Below are positions 10,287-21,524 of a stretch of 64,000 bases of DNA, in pieces (the stretch's first letter is position 1; each line of letters begins with the position of its first letter). Origin of the DNA: Camellia lanceoleosa. Lineage: Eukaryota; Streptophyta; Magnoliopsida; Ericales; Theaceae. Made by a program: the position numbers and the translations under genes. The notes below the pieces were generated by a model. It was given only the letters and a program-made list of their open reading frames with translations, made no database searches and was not told the origin of the DNA. The DNA lies in contig CM045759.1 of the NCBI GenBank assembly GCA_025200525.1, forward strand, positions 5,890,001 to 5,954,000, written 5' to 3'.

Positions 10287-11650
10287 TCAGGCATCAATGC
10301 TCTTCCTTTTGTTTGCACCTTTCCTTGTGTTCGCACCTTTGGAAGTCTCTGCAGCCAAAGTCAACCCAATCTGTTCCTCCTCGAGCCAAACCAAGCACTC
10401 ACTAGGAAGGATGTGACTGAAATTTAGGGCAGGGGCCAGAAGCTCTCTTGTTCTCCAAGCAGTGAGGTACCGAGTTGGGTTTGAAGCACGAACGGGGAAT
10501 GGAGCCAGGTATTTTACTCCCTCACCCGGACAAATCTGATTATGTCGAAACTGATGTTTGAACCGGAAGGGAAAGTAGTACACGTAGTGTGTTAGACCAA
10601 TCAATTGTACGCCGAACTGACGTGTCATGTTGTAACTCATTTCGGCCAAATCAAGCTAAGGGCAACGCCAAGCTATGTCAGCTGCGGATTGGCTACACAT
10701 CCAGTCAAATCACAACACTTATGATGGAAATTCGACTAACCGTTGGTGAAAGGAGTACGCTAGAGCCGAGAACTCGGGGCAAAGGTCTACTACTTTCAGT
10801 TTATCATCAACCATCCTAGGGAGGGATGCAAAATCAGAGAGATTAAAGAATAAAGAGGTGTACGTTGAGAGAAAAGTAAAGAAGAGATTTTTGAGAGAAA
10901 AATAGAGCTTGAGTGTTGAGTGACATTAGAATCATAAATCAGAAGGGCAGGAAATCATACTTAGAGAAGTAGCGGACTCCCGACAAACCTGGTGGTTTCC
11001 AGTCGATGGACAGCATCTAGGCCCATCAAGGTTTCGGCCAATGCCAAACCATTACAACTCTTACCTTCTCTCAGGCATTGGGCCACTTCGATTAACAAGA
11101 TATTGGCTCCGCCAAAACTAGGGGCAATTAGGAATTGCGCAAGTAGGCATAAGCAGAGAGCATGTTGTCAGTGGCTACGCCAAAGAAGGTCACTCTTATC
11201 TACAATGGTGGAAAATCGATGAACTAAACCAGGGATGTCCAGCTCCCCATCATGTACCAAAGACTGAGCCTCGTGCACTGATAAATCGCACATCCGCCCC
11301 AAAGTTTGGGCATGGCCAAAACAGGGTTGATGCATGATTTCTTCGCCGCGTCACAATTCTATCAGTGCTTGAAAGTCATCGATTGTTGGGCATATCTCTT
11401 GTCCCCCGAAGCTAAATACATGTGTGACTGGGTTCTAACATTGAACAGCGGCATGAAGGAATGGAAAGCAAAGAGAAGTGTGACTCAAATGAAAATGGGC
11501 GTTTAAGTTGAAACTGCGAAAATTCACCTTTTTCGAGCCATCCAAAGTGACTATCCAGTCTCGAAGCCTATTGAAAAGTAACATCTCCATCTTGAGAGAA
11601 AAATATAAAAGATTTGTGAATCTGCCAAAAAAATAGCATGAGAGTACCAT
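10287..11650 (-). pseudogene. Antisense ORF, DUF7745-like, decayed
   Basis: Read on the minus strand from about 11608 the translation gives RLRDWIVTLDG, then NPVTHVFSFGGQEICPTIDD (a 'fitF...PTieEy'-like block), LIAPSFGGANILLIEVAQCL, ALAETLMGLDAVHRLE and the C-terminal ORF 10649-10287 (RQFGVQLIGL, YLTAWRTRELLAP, basic KGANTRKGANKRKS end). This order resembles the DUF7745 family of plant proteins, often found in retroelement-associated ORFs; I recognise it by pattern only. Several stops and frame changes (e.g. TGA in IEL*RGEE, TGA in SH*QHAL, TAG before LDLAEMS). It lies antisense to and downstream of the plus-strand pol. Function unknown. Confidence 0.45.
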
Positions 11651-12160
11651 TTATAGAGTTAGAGATGGAGTTGTGCATGACAGCTGGACAACACTGACCG
11701 ACAGCTGGCTATGCATCAGTGATGCCCGGCCGTGGATCAGTGAAGCCCAGCCGGGTCTTGGTGTTGGCTTAGTTCAGTGCAATTGCAGCAGAAGCTAGCC
11801 TTTGTTCGGGTGGACCACAACTGTACTTTTGAGTCTTGTTTTGTTTATACCAAGTTTTTTTTTTTTTTAGCTTTTTCAAGTTGTTTCATTTTGTTTTTCT
11901 ATTATCGAGTTATATTTTACACTTTGACCAGTTGTAAGTCATTATCCGATTCATGATTCAATTTAAGAACAAAGCATTCACAATTCCAAAGGTTATAATG
12001 CAAGGGTTACACTGTTCATCACATGCAAATGCCAATCATCATATTGTGCAAGAAAATCATTCAACAAAAACTTATTTTTATAACTAACGGGACCAGCCCC
12101 GGCCATTGTTTTACAAAGTAAAAATAAGAAACAAAAGTAAATAGCAAATCAGAATCATCA
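11651..12160. other. Non-coding spacer between two antisense ORFs
   Basis: No coding is seen. There is a T-run at about 11848-11862 and a small CCGG-rich patch (11725-11757, GCCCGGCCGTGG and GCCCAGCCGGGTC, able to pair imperfectly). The position suits a promoter/5'UTR of the DUF7745-like frame and a 3'UTR of the plant-mobile-domain frame, both on the minus strand. Confidence 0.4.
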
Positions 12161-14650
12161 TCAATAGCCCATCCTAGCTTTCTTCCTTCTCGGTTGTGGA
12201 GGAGGTACATCACTATCATTACTAGGGTTGCTAGACTGTAAGTTGACCTCCTCTCCCTCACCCTTGGAGGTCGTGTACTCCTCAATGGACTCCTCAGAAG
12301 ACGATCGCTGCCTTACTCAACCTCTCTCCTGATCAGCTCCTCCGTGGCCTCTCCTTCGGCCCGTCTCTGCCTATTGGCGGAAGGTCCTGCAAGCACTCCT
12401 AGCGTCGACTCAAGCTAAAAAGAGGAAAGATATTAGTATGAATTAACAGAAGCGTATGGTATGGCAATAGTAGTGAACCACAGATAGAGTGTACCTCAAT
12501 CCCATGAACGACCAAGGCGGTCTGCTTCTTCCGTACCATGAGGAGCAATCTGTCGATCAACTGGAGAAGCTTGTCACTGAATGCCCGAGGTATCTGCAAA
12601 AGGAACAGGATTTGAGAAGAGTTGACAGAGGTAATAGCATGAACAAAACTGGCAAAAAACAAGCTAAAGTGTAAAATGGACTAGCATAAAGGAATGTGTA
12701 CTTGCTTAATGCCAGGGGCAAACACGAGCTTGTGATCCCTCTCCTCAATATGATCCAGTAGGATATGCTCGATCACTTTGTTCGGACGCATGTATGCGAT
12801 CTCGGCGGAGATCGCAGAAAATCCAGGAATATGAGCAATAGTAGGGGCTCCTCCAGCAGGCACATCACCAGCCGTAGCAGCAGCAACCTCCTTCCGGCAC
12901 AACTCGAGCCACGCCTGGAGTAAGAGGTGCCATCACTCGAGTGTGTAAGAAGGTAGTGAAGTCACCAGGCTCATGATGACGATCGTCGTCCTCACCTATC
13001 ATCAAGAGGTCGAGATCAGGACCGTCTTGTAGATCGTCCACTACCCTCATGCTAGGAAGAGGAGGATGTGGAATGTCAGGCTCACCAACGCCTCACGTCT
13101 GGCAGATGAACCTCTCTCCCAGGTAGTAGGCTCAGCTGAATGGACCCTCAAATAGAATCCGCATGGTAGAGGAATGCCATGCAGCGGTGTAGATCGTCCT
13201 CGAGGCTTGGGGAATGCCCGTCCAGGGGTGCCAGTCAACCTGTGAAAGCAACCATCAATATAGTGTGAGAAATCAGTGCAGTGTCAGAAATCAATACAGT
13301 ATAAGAATGACCATGTAGTGTATGGGAAACAGTGCAGTTTGCTTATAGTAGCTAACAGCTAAAGACTGGTATTTTGTTACCTGGTCCGCCGTGATCGTGT
13401 CAAAGAAACGGCGGAAATATGGAAAGGTGCAGTCTACAAGGCGGCGCCGCTCGAACTGCGAGTTGTAGTACTGGGAGCGGGGTACTGACAACTTGATAGG
13501 CCTTACTAGGACTGGAGCCAGAGAAGTGATGTAGGTATACACCCAAAGCTGCATACATAAAAAGATGGACGAAGCAAATAAGCTGGAAATGAAATGCAAT
13601 TGAATAGAAAATGCAGAAACAGAAAAGATGAGTGTGATACATACCTCCTAAACCCTCTAGTAGCCACCGAGTGAATCCACCTTGCGGTGAGAGACGGAGC
13701 TCATGTAGCAACATAAGGTGGCCAGGCCGGCGCCACCTCAATCATACTTTGCTTCCTAGGGGAGGTGTACCAGTGCCCCTAGAAGATATAATCCCACGGT
13801 ATTTTCCCTGTTTGCAAACAGAGTAGTACCGAGAAGATATATAAGGAAGCTGCGGGCGTACTGGGCAACCTCATCTATAGTAGCTAGCTGAGTGCCAAAA
13901 AAGTTCTCTGAGAATCAGCTATAGCACACCATCCCATGGCTGGTGGTGTCTGGGATCGCCCCGAGAAGCTGGCATTGTACATCCCTCCACTAGGTCATGT
14001 TCGAATCAAAGGGGACTGGGCTGCCGATCCCAACTCGCAAACTGGTCAGCATCGAGAAGTTATATGGGGTCAGCGTCATCTCCCTGGTCGAAGAGAAGTG
14101 GAATAAGTTAGTGGTATCCCGGCATCTCTCTACGAGGTCTCCATAGAGCCATGACTCAACCCTCATCTGAATGAGCCCTAAGCAGCCCGAAGCCAGCTAC
14201 GTCAATAGTTACGCGAACCCCCACGGGTAAACTCTCGTACCAGCACAGGGGACCGGATGTGGAGCCATAGCCACTAATCCTCCTAGCCACCAATTATCAA
14301 TGAGGAATGTATATAGTATTAATTGGTGATCTACTTGTGACATTCAAGTTCAAGTGCAATTCAAAGAGCACAAAACAGAAAAGAAAATGGTTTACCATAG
14401 AGGCATCGATGGACAAGTGCTCCATGGGCTCTCGCAATAGGATGTCCTCGTCTATCCCCTCGATGAATGCCTCTAATCCTAAGTTGCCACCTAGGGGTGG
14501 TACATGTGTATGCGACTGGTATGTAGCCGCATCAAATAGCCTCTCAGCAAGGGAAAGCAAGGCAACAGCCCCCTCCGTCTCTATGTCCACACCAAGGGCA
14601 ACACCAATATCCACAGTTGGGTCAAAAATGGGAATCTCATCACTAGCCAT
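12161..14650 (-). pseudogene. Antisense plant-mobile-domain (PMD) ORF, decayed, with introns
   Basis: Minus strand, start ATG at 14650 (MASDEIPIFDPTVDIG). The exon runs to a donor-like ATG/GTAAAC near 14396. Exon 2 resumes near 14280 and carries the PMD signature: VTIDVAGFGLLRAHS, SWLYGDLVERCRDTTNLFHF, SSREMTLTPYNFSMLTSLRV and YARSFLIYLLGTTLFANREN, followed by LHELRLSPQGGFTRWLLEGL and PRSQYYNSQFERRRLVDCTF further on. The C-terminus (about 12300-12161) is acidic with a basic PRRKKARM end before TGA at 12161. PMD proteins are plant factors related to the MAIN/MAIL1 family, repeatedly captured by transposons. Here there is a frameshift near 14167 and stops within the core (DSNMT*W, CYS*FSEN). 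It lies antisense downstream of the plus-strand Tat pol. Confidence 0.7.
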
Positions 14651-15079
14651 AACGAGAAAAGTAGGGAAAATGAAGAGAAAAGTAGAGAAAAAAAAGTGAC
14701 GAAAAATGAGAGGATGAGTTATTTTGGAGTGAAAATCTCAAAATCTCAAACCCTAGGAGAGAGAAAATCAAGAGGGAGGTAGAAATCAAAGGGGGAAGGA
14801 AAGAGAAAAAGTGAAGAAAAATGAGATGATGAGTGAAAATAGGTGAAATTCCAAATTCCAAACCCTATGAGAGAGAAAATCAAGAGGGAGGTGGAAATCA
14901 AAGGGGGAAGGAAGGAAAATGTGGGCAAATTGAGGGAAATCAAGAGAAAATCCCAAAACTCAACCAAAATCAATTCTAATTAGTTCAAAATGTAGAGGGG
15001 ATGACGGGTTTTCAAAGAAAAATTCGCAAGGGTTGATTGGTAATGCAAAGACAAGGCAAACCTAGAGAGAGAGGGAGTT

Positions 15080-15115
<36 letters not shown>

Positions 15116-15120
15116 AGCCT
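14651..15120 (-). other. Purine-rich upstream region of the antisense PMD ORF
   Basis: The region is very purine-rich on the plus strand (pyrimidine-rich upstream of the minus-strand ATG). It contains an imperfect duplication with period 112 bp (GAGAAAATCAAGAGGGAGGT at 14761 and again at 14873). An (AG)n run follows. Likely promoter/5'UTR sequence of the antisense ORF. Confidence 0.45.
15081..15111. repeat. (AG)n microsatellite
   Basis: About 15 perfect AG units, preceded by shorter AG runs from 15064. Confidence 0.95.
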
Positions 15121-16020
15121 TGGCCTTGGGTGTGTGCAAAATAGGGCTTTAAGTTTGTTTCAAACAAACAAATTGCGAGGAAAGGGAGAAACTGCCCCTG
15201 CCGCCATCAAAGGCCGGCCGGCGGTCTCGATCCCCGTCCGTGCATCACCAAGGCCCGGCCGGGCCTCGATGAAATTTTGTCCAATTTTTTTTTTTTTTCC
15301 TTTCTTTGTTTTCTGTTTTGTTTCCTTTCTTTTTTGTATTTATTTGATTTATTTTATGTTCTTTTATATTTCTTGTAAAATGGGGTTTTAACCAAAAAAA
15401 GAATTCAAGAAAATGTTTTTGAGAATAAAAAGAAATGAAGAGAGTTCAAAAAACATTTTCAAATTATAAAAAATAAAAAATAAAAAGAGAGGAGAGGAGA
15501 GGAGGAATTTTGTTTTGTTTTGATAATTCATAATTGTTCTGTTAGTTCGTGTGTGTTGCATTCACACCTTACTTTTGTTTTGTTTTGATTTTTGTTTTGT
15601 TTTTGTTGTTTTGTTTTATCCGATAAAACGTAAGTTGGTATTTTGTCCCGTACCTGTACTATAGAGTTGTTGTCATCGGAAAATATACAGTAATCATTGC
15701 CGGCGATGCTTTTCCGATGAGCGACCGACCAAGCGATCGATTGGTATGGCTCTATTTTGCGTCCATTTTGTGCCCCATTTTATCAAGTTTTGTCATGTTA
15801 TCGAGTTTTGTTTTGTGTTATGATCAATGAGAGGCTTAATTTTCAGTCTATTCCTAAATTCCAAATATTCATACCATTCGGATTTGCACAAAACAAACTC
15901 ATTTTTTTAATATCAAGGATTAACCAATATCAAATTTGTACAAAAAAACAAGAAATCAAAAAAAAAAAAAAAACAAAAAATTAAAAAAAGAAATAAAAAA
16001 TATGATAAATAATTACACTT
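15121..16020. other. Low-complexity intergenic stretch
   Basis: No gene is seen. Contents: a GC-rich patch with GGCCGGCCGGCGG and GGCCCGGCCGGGCC (15211-15267), T-rich DNA (15284-15375), GAGAGGAGAGGAGAGGAGG (15486-15505), TTTTG-rich repeats (15505-15620) and A-rich DNA (15940-16010). It may include the missing U3 part of the LTR that follows. Confidence 0.4.
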
Positions 16021-16679
16021 TCACCCAAGCCTATATAAGGCAAATTGTTGACTCAAGGCTATTATATACATTTCCATTTCCTCACTTTTTGACTCAAATG
16101 TGACAGATGAGAGAGCGTAAGAGTTGGGAGAAAAGCTTCAACAATTAGAGTGAATTGTAGGAAATTTAGAGGGAAATCAAGAATTGCTCAAAATTGGAGG
16201 GGAGTTTGGCACCAACACTTGCTAGCTCAAGGCTTAAGGTAGGGAAATTCAACTCCTTAAACATGAATTTGAATTACTTAGTGCAAGAATTCAAGAAAAT
16301 TAGAAGATTAAGCATGGGAATTAATTAAGAATGTAGAATGAAAGATTAATTCAACATGCATGCATAATTCATGAATTTTTAGTTTGATTTACAATCAATC
16401 CATACATGCAAGAGGACATCTTCATTAAATGTTGAGAGCTCACCATAGTTTTTGTAATGACCCTCACACTACCCTAACCATACTCATGTGCATTTTACAT
16501 GATTTTGCCTTGTTAAGCTTGCATTTCGAATCTTGACTTGTCTTGCATAAGTGTTACTTGAATGCTATGTCTCTTGGTGAGGGGGGTGTGTTTCAGCCGG
16601 GGTCATCTTGAGCATAGGTCACCCATTTGATGCTTTTACACTTAGGACCATCTTAGGATTTCTTTGTTGACCTCCACCT

Positions 16680-16990
16680 TTGTCCTGACATATTGGCTGA
16701 GATGATTATCATCTGGGCCGAGGTGTGTATCGCCTAGGCCGAGATGTGTATTATTTGGGCCGAGATGTTACCCTTGTGCCGAAGTGATCTTGTCCTGGAG
16801 TGGTATGACATAGACCGAGGTGTGGCACATCTAGGCCAAGGTTTGGCACAGCTTAGTCAAGTGTTGTTCTTCCTAGCCGAGATCATTGTTCTTTGACCTG
16901 CCGAAGTTCTGCCCTTAGCCGAAGTCATTGCCCCTTGTTGCCGAAGTCTTGATGTTAGCCGATGTCATTACTCGCCGGAGTCCCTTGTCG
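16680..16990 (+). repeat. Degenerate CCGA-rich minisatellite inside the LTR
   Basis: About a dozen loose units of roughly 20-26 bp share the cores GGCCGAGATGTG, GCCGAAGT and TAGCCGA. Spacing is irregular and units are diverged, so no exact period can be given. Confidence 0.65.
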
Positions 16991-17992
16991 CCTAGCTTGT
17001 TGAACACGCTTTGTCATAGTCTTGTCTTTTCAATCAGTCACCTTTTTAAGTTGAACCAACCAACTGCTGCCACGTGTCCGAGCTCAGTGTATTGTCAGCC
17101 GGCAAACCTAGAAATGTCTCATTATGTATCATATCTTGTTCTTGAGGAGAGAGAAGCTCTAGGAAGAGTTCTAGAGAGAGAAGGTAGATAGCAAGCTTGA
17201 TCCTTGGTGTTTGATTCGTTGGGTTTGTGATTTGAGGTTAGAATCTTCACCTCCTTTTGTTATTCTTCATGATCACTTAGCTGCATTGCATGATTGATTC
17301 CGTTTTTGCATGTCATGCTTTGATTTAAAGTTGGTTTTGGAAAGAGGATATGAACATTCATGTGTTCTTGAGAAAAGCCTTGATCTGATCCGAAAGCTTG
17401 CATTGAAATCCATGCTTTTGTGTTTGTTTCACCAAGATCTTCTAGTATGGGTGCCCAGGTCCATGTTTTCCAACTCATAGCATGAAAACTCAGATTTTGT
17501 AAATGATAAGTTATGATCCTTGCATTCATTTCTTCATGCTCTTCATGATCATGTTCTTGATGTTCTTGAGCAGAGGGAAAACCTAGGTTTTTCCCGACTT
17601 CATTTGCCCTTGAATGTGGCCTCGGAACCTCACCTCGGCGAAGAGGTGTGGAACCTCGGCTTAGACCTGGTTAGGTGCCCAGCATGTTTTCCGAAATAAG
17701 AAACAGTGTTTGTTTTGATTTGACTTAGTCTTGGAGCATGCCGAGATCATTTGCATGCATGTGAAACTTGTTTGAAAGTGTATTCAGTGAACTTGCCATG
17801 TATTTGTAGGACTTGGACTTGCCTTGACCCCGACGTTCGAAGAACTATGTGAGTGGCATTCTTAATAAAGCTATGTGCAATGTTTTGATAAAAGTCTTGT
17901 CTTGCCTCGTTTTGAAAAGTATTTGTAAGCATGAATGATTATCCCTATTTTGTATGCCAAGTATTATATCTTGTTTTGATGACACTCTTGAA

Positions 17993-18160
17993 AGTCCGTA
18001 TGTGCCAGGGGACTTTAAGCATTTGTGGCACTAGTCCGTACGTGCTAGGGGACTATAAGCACTTGTAGCACAAAGTTTGGGAGTCCGTACGTGCCAAGGG
18101 ACTTTAAGCATTTGTGGCACTAGTCCGTACGTGCTAGGGGACTATAAGCATTTGTAGCAC
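17993..18160 (+). repeat. Tandem inverted-repeat array with covarying stems
   Basis: Four 40-bp units in an 89-bp higher-order period (17993 and 18082). Units alternate between arms GTGCCA...TGGCAC and GTGCTA...TAGCAC, so both arms change together. Each begins AGTCCGTA(C/T)GTGC and has an 18-nt loop region containing GGGACT. Confidence 0.9.
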
Positions 18161-19059
18161 ATTCTTGTCTTGCCTGGCCATTGACGGTTTTACCGCGTGG
18201 GTTTGCTTGTCCGAAATGTCATCTCTCTTGTATTATATGGATGTTAGTAAGCATCCCTTGAAGCTTGAAGGATTTGATGGATGAACTTGATTTATCTCTT
18301 GTACTGTTTTGTTAAAGACCTCGTATATCATTCATGTAAACCCTTTATTATTATGCCATTCACTGAGTAACCAAGCTCACCCTCTCTATATATATGTAGG
18401 TGATGAGCAGGGCGGCGGAGACGCCTAGACTTGCTTGACGATGTGTTTGCCGATGTGTTTTGTATTCATGTTTTGCAACATCTCTAAGATCATGCTTCTT
18501 TGTTATTTCCTTGTATTTTGTAATTGAGGGCCGAGAAGCCTTTTAGTCAAGATGTAATTTTTGTACTCCATGTTGTTGTATTAAAGCCATTTTGAGATGA
18601 ATGTCATTCCATTTAACTTAAGCACTGCTCTTATGGACTACTTGGTTTTTATTTATTGCTTCCGCATTTGTAAGCCCCATATGTTTACTCTGATTTGTGT
18701 GTGTGATCTTGTAAGTGGCCTTTGGTAGTCTCGGATTACTGGCCATCATGGCAACATCCTACTGGGGGCGGGATGGGGTCGTGACAGTTTTGCACTTACA
18801 GTCCCAGGTTACTCATGTTTTGAAAGACTATATCTTATGTCATTGCATGCATGTTGTATATACAAAATTTTAAGCTTGGTTTTGAAGAATTGATTTGGTT
18901 TTGGGCTTTGATTTTGTGAATTGATCTTCATTTCATATTGCTATACAAGTTTCTAAATGTTTCCTTAAGTTTTTGGCCCAAAAGAACTAAATTTGTAGCT
19001 TTGAAGTTGAATTTGGGAGCATGGAGGTGAATCTTGAAATTCTAGAATTCAACCTCTCC

Positions 19060-19330
19060 GCTCGAGCGTCGGGTCCTACGCTCGAGTGGCCACCTTTGTT
19101 TTTGCATCTCCGCTCGAGTGACCAGAAGTTTGCTCGAGCGTGAAATACATGCTCCCAGAAGTTTCATGTTTTTGCAGATTGCTCGAGCGTCAAGAGTTGC
19201 GCTCAAGCAGGGACATGAGTCTCACGCTCGAGCAACCATCGAGCGTCTGTTGAGCGTGAAAATCGCATAACCAGTACTTTTTCAAATTTGTAGAGCGCTC
19301 GAGCATAGAAAGTTGTGCTCGAGTGTCCCG
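19060..19330. repeat. Cluster of GCTCGAGCG palindromes
   Basis: About nine occurrences of CTCGAG or one-base variants within 270 bp (for example at 19060, 19079, 19110, 19132, 19180, 19225, 19299 and 19317), embedded in short diverged repeats. Confidence 0.85.
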
Positions 19331-19787
19331 TCACACATTGCATGTCTGCTCAAATGGGGCCCCTATTTTCAACAAGTTTTGTTAAATGTGTTCAAGTACA
19401 TTTTGGCATCCTCATTGCATCCTAGGCATTTCTAAGCCAAGATTAAGACATAATAATGAGGGTATAATGTAGAAGCACACTAAGAACGGAACGTAATGAG
19501 TTAGATATATTCCAACGTGTGTTTCAAATGTGCATTTGTTATGTGTTAATGTAGGTCATGTGTCGTAAACCGTTTGATTAGTCTGCTCTATTTGTTTGCA
19601 CCCGAAGGTAACTGTGAGTAATAACTTAATAAAGTTATGTTCAACTTTATTTATTTTCTATATGATGAAATAAGATATGTTTTCTGAAATGCTATATTTT
19701 GTACAATGAATGATTGTCCAATTTCTGACATTTATTCGTGGCATCCTTAGCATCATGTGATATCTAATAGTTGTTACGCGGTATCGG

Positions 19788-19905
19788 AGGTCCCATTATG
19801 GGACTTATTATGTCTGTCATCTCTTACCCGTACTGGAGGCTCCATCATGGAGCTCAACATGTATATTCTCTGTTACCCAGATCCAGAGCTTCATTTATGG
19901 CACTG
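19788..19905 (+). repeat. Tandem short inverted repeats, 49-bp spacing
   Basis: GTCCCATTATGGGAC (19790-19804) and GCTCCATCATGGAGC (19839-19853) are perfect 6-bp stems around 3-nt centres, followed by a third decayed unit (GAGCTTCATTTATGGCAC near 19882). Stem sequences differ but pairing is kept. Confidence 0.85.
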
Positions 19906-20584
19906 GTTACTCATAACCACCATATGTTCTGCATTTGTTATGTGTCTGTTCTGTTAGTGCTAATGGATACACCACGTATGATTTAATATGAACCCTAATT
20001 TCCATTTATGATTTGGACAAGATTATGAATATGGATCTACTTTTGTTTCTGAAATAAATATGAATCTATTTTCTGGAGTTGATATGGGACATCATCCATG
20101 GAAACCCTTTACTTTGTTATTATTCACTGGGCTTCCGCTCACTATTTATATTATGTATGTAGGTGACTAGGATCAGGACAAGAGTTTTCTGTTTTGTCAG
20201 CCACCCTTTGCGCCTCCCAAGGAGGTTTTGGACCAAGTCAAGTCATGTGGCTATGTCTTTTTGAATGCCCAAAACTTTGTTTTCTCTTGCTTATTGAATA
20301 GTTTGTTTTTGGTTATCTGCAAATGGGGTGAGGTATAATTACTGTACCTATGTGATGTCATGAGTATGGTTATAAAGTTTAAATTATTTTTTCCCATGTA
20401 TGTCTACATAGCTCAATGGGCGTTATATTTTGTATATTTGCTTCCGCAGCCCCTTGATTATACGTTATTCTATTCAAAGGCCTTTGGTAATCCAAGGATT
20501 ACTGGCCGGTTACGATACTAAACCTATAGGGGTGGTTTTGGGTTGTGACACTCTCAGTCTCTCTGTTCTGTCTCTCTCAAGGAG

Positions 20585-20755
20585 TGATGACGAATGAGAC
20601 AGAAGAGAATGATGAAAAAGAAGACAGAAGAGAAGAAAAAGAAGAAGACAGAAGAGATGATGAAGAAGAAGACGGAAGAGAAGAATAAGAAGAAAGAGAT
20701 AGAAGATGAGAAAAAGAAGACGACAGAGAAAGACAAAGAGGAAGAGAGGGCCAAG
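20585..20755 (+). repeat. GA-rich low-complexity tract
   Basis: Degenerate AAGAAGA and AGAAGACAGAAGAGA repeats of about 170 bp. The apparent Lys/Glu-rich ORF here is a by-product of the repeat. Confidence 0.9.
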
Positions 20756-20910
20756 GTAATTTGTCTACTGGTGACACCTTTGATTAAAAAGGCGAGGTCA
20801 TGCGGTCGGAACGCTGATTTTAAGAAAGAGAGGCAGAAGAGTTATATACATATATGCATATGTATTATATATCTTTGTATTATATATATTTATTCGCCTA
20901 TTTTGGTCAC

Positions 20911-21150
20911 TAGAGTAGCTTGGTTGAGTGATCTGGTTCGGCGTTGAAGAAATGAAAGGTTGAGCCTGAGGTTACAGGTTCGACCCCCCATAGCAACGAC
21001 TATTTCTTTTGTTTTGTTTTGGTTTTATCTCTATATATGTCATGTATACCTATATATATTTGTTTGAATATTTTTTCATAAGAGTGGTTTGGTTCAGTGG
21101 TTGAGGACTCGGAGACCAAGTTCGAGATCAAAGATTCGAGCCCTCGTATC
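20911..21150 (+). other. Two tandem tRNA-like (A box/B box) modules
   Basis: Module 1 has TAGCTTGGTTGAGTGAT (about 20916) followed 50 nt later by the B-box-like GGTTCGACCCC (20978). Module 2 has TGGTTCAGTGGTTGAGG (about 21088) followed by AGATTCGAGCCCTCG (21132). Both sit in similar TA-rich flanks about 157 bp apart, each ending in a T-rich stretch. Internal pol III promoter boxes of this kind are typical of tRNA-derived SINEs. Neither module can be a functional tRNA by eye: I see no complete cloverleaf or acceptor stem. Confidence 0.45.
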
Positions 21151-21269
21151 CATGCATTTGTGTTTTTTTTATTTCTTTTTGTGTGTTTTGCGTATGCACG
21201 CTAACGTCAGCAAATGGAATATGCCTTCTCAGTAACGGCATCTTTTTGCTGATAGCCGCAAACGAAAAA

Positions 21270-21440
21270 TTTCCCGAATCTGTATATGTATACCGTATGT
21301 ACATATCTATGTGTATTTTGTCTATCTATGTATATATGTATACCGTATGTACATATCTGGATCTATTTTGTCTGTATATAAATATGTGTATACCGTATGT
21401 AAATATCTGTGTGTATTTATATATATGTGTGTGTATGTGT
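21270..21440. repeat. TA/TG-rich minisatellite, about 50-bp units
   Basis: Three to four diverged copies of TATGTATACCGTATGTACAT followed by ATCTRTGTGTATTTTGTCT, ending in a GTGTGTATGTGTG run. Confidence 0.8.
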
Positions 21441-21524
21441 GCCTCCGTATATGGTTTAGCTTGCATGTGTGTGCCTATATACGTATTTGAACACCATTCC
21501 CTGTTATAGGCATCTTGGTTGTGT

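Larger units (their letters stand above)
16021..18786 (+). mobile_element. Chromovirus-type LTR, left end unclear
   Basis: A TATA box (CTATATAAGG at 16031) is followed by a long non-coding LTR body that ends GGGGTCGTGACA at 18786, a TG...CA-type LTR terminus. The last 450 bp match the end of the next LTR (18787-20550): CCCTTTATTATTATGCCATTCACTG, TATATGTAGGTGA and GGCCTTTGGTAGTCTCGGAT with TACTGGCC have counterparts there. The 5' boundary and partner LTR are not visible, so it may be a solo or truncated LTR. The body holds a CCGA-rich minisatellite and a tandem hairpin array. Confidence 0.6.
18787..20550 (+). mobile_element. Second chromovirus-type LTR (3' part)
   Basis: It begins directly after the previous LTR end and finishes GGTTTTGGGTTGTGACA at 20550. 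The part near 18897-19015 matches the truncated LTR that follows the chromodomain at 5663-6645, which ties this family to the chromovirus. The 3' 800 bp are homologous to the end of the neighbouring LTR. No PBS or coding region follows, so it is a solo or truncated LTR. It carries a cluster of CTCGAG palindromes and a hairpin array. Confidence 0.6.

Noticed and set aside
12161..14650. Free-standing host PMD gene
   Set aside because: Considered, but stops and a frameshift in the core and its place in the 3' region of a Tat pol favour a retroelement-borne, decayed ORF.
20594..20947. 117-codon Lys/Glu-rich ORF
   Set aside because: Translation of a GA-rich low-complexity tract.
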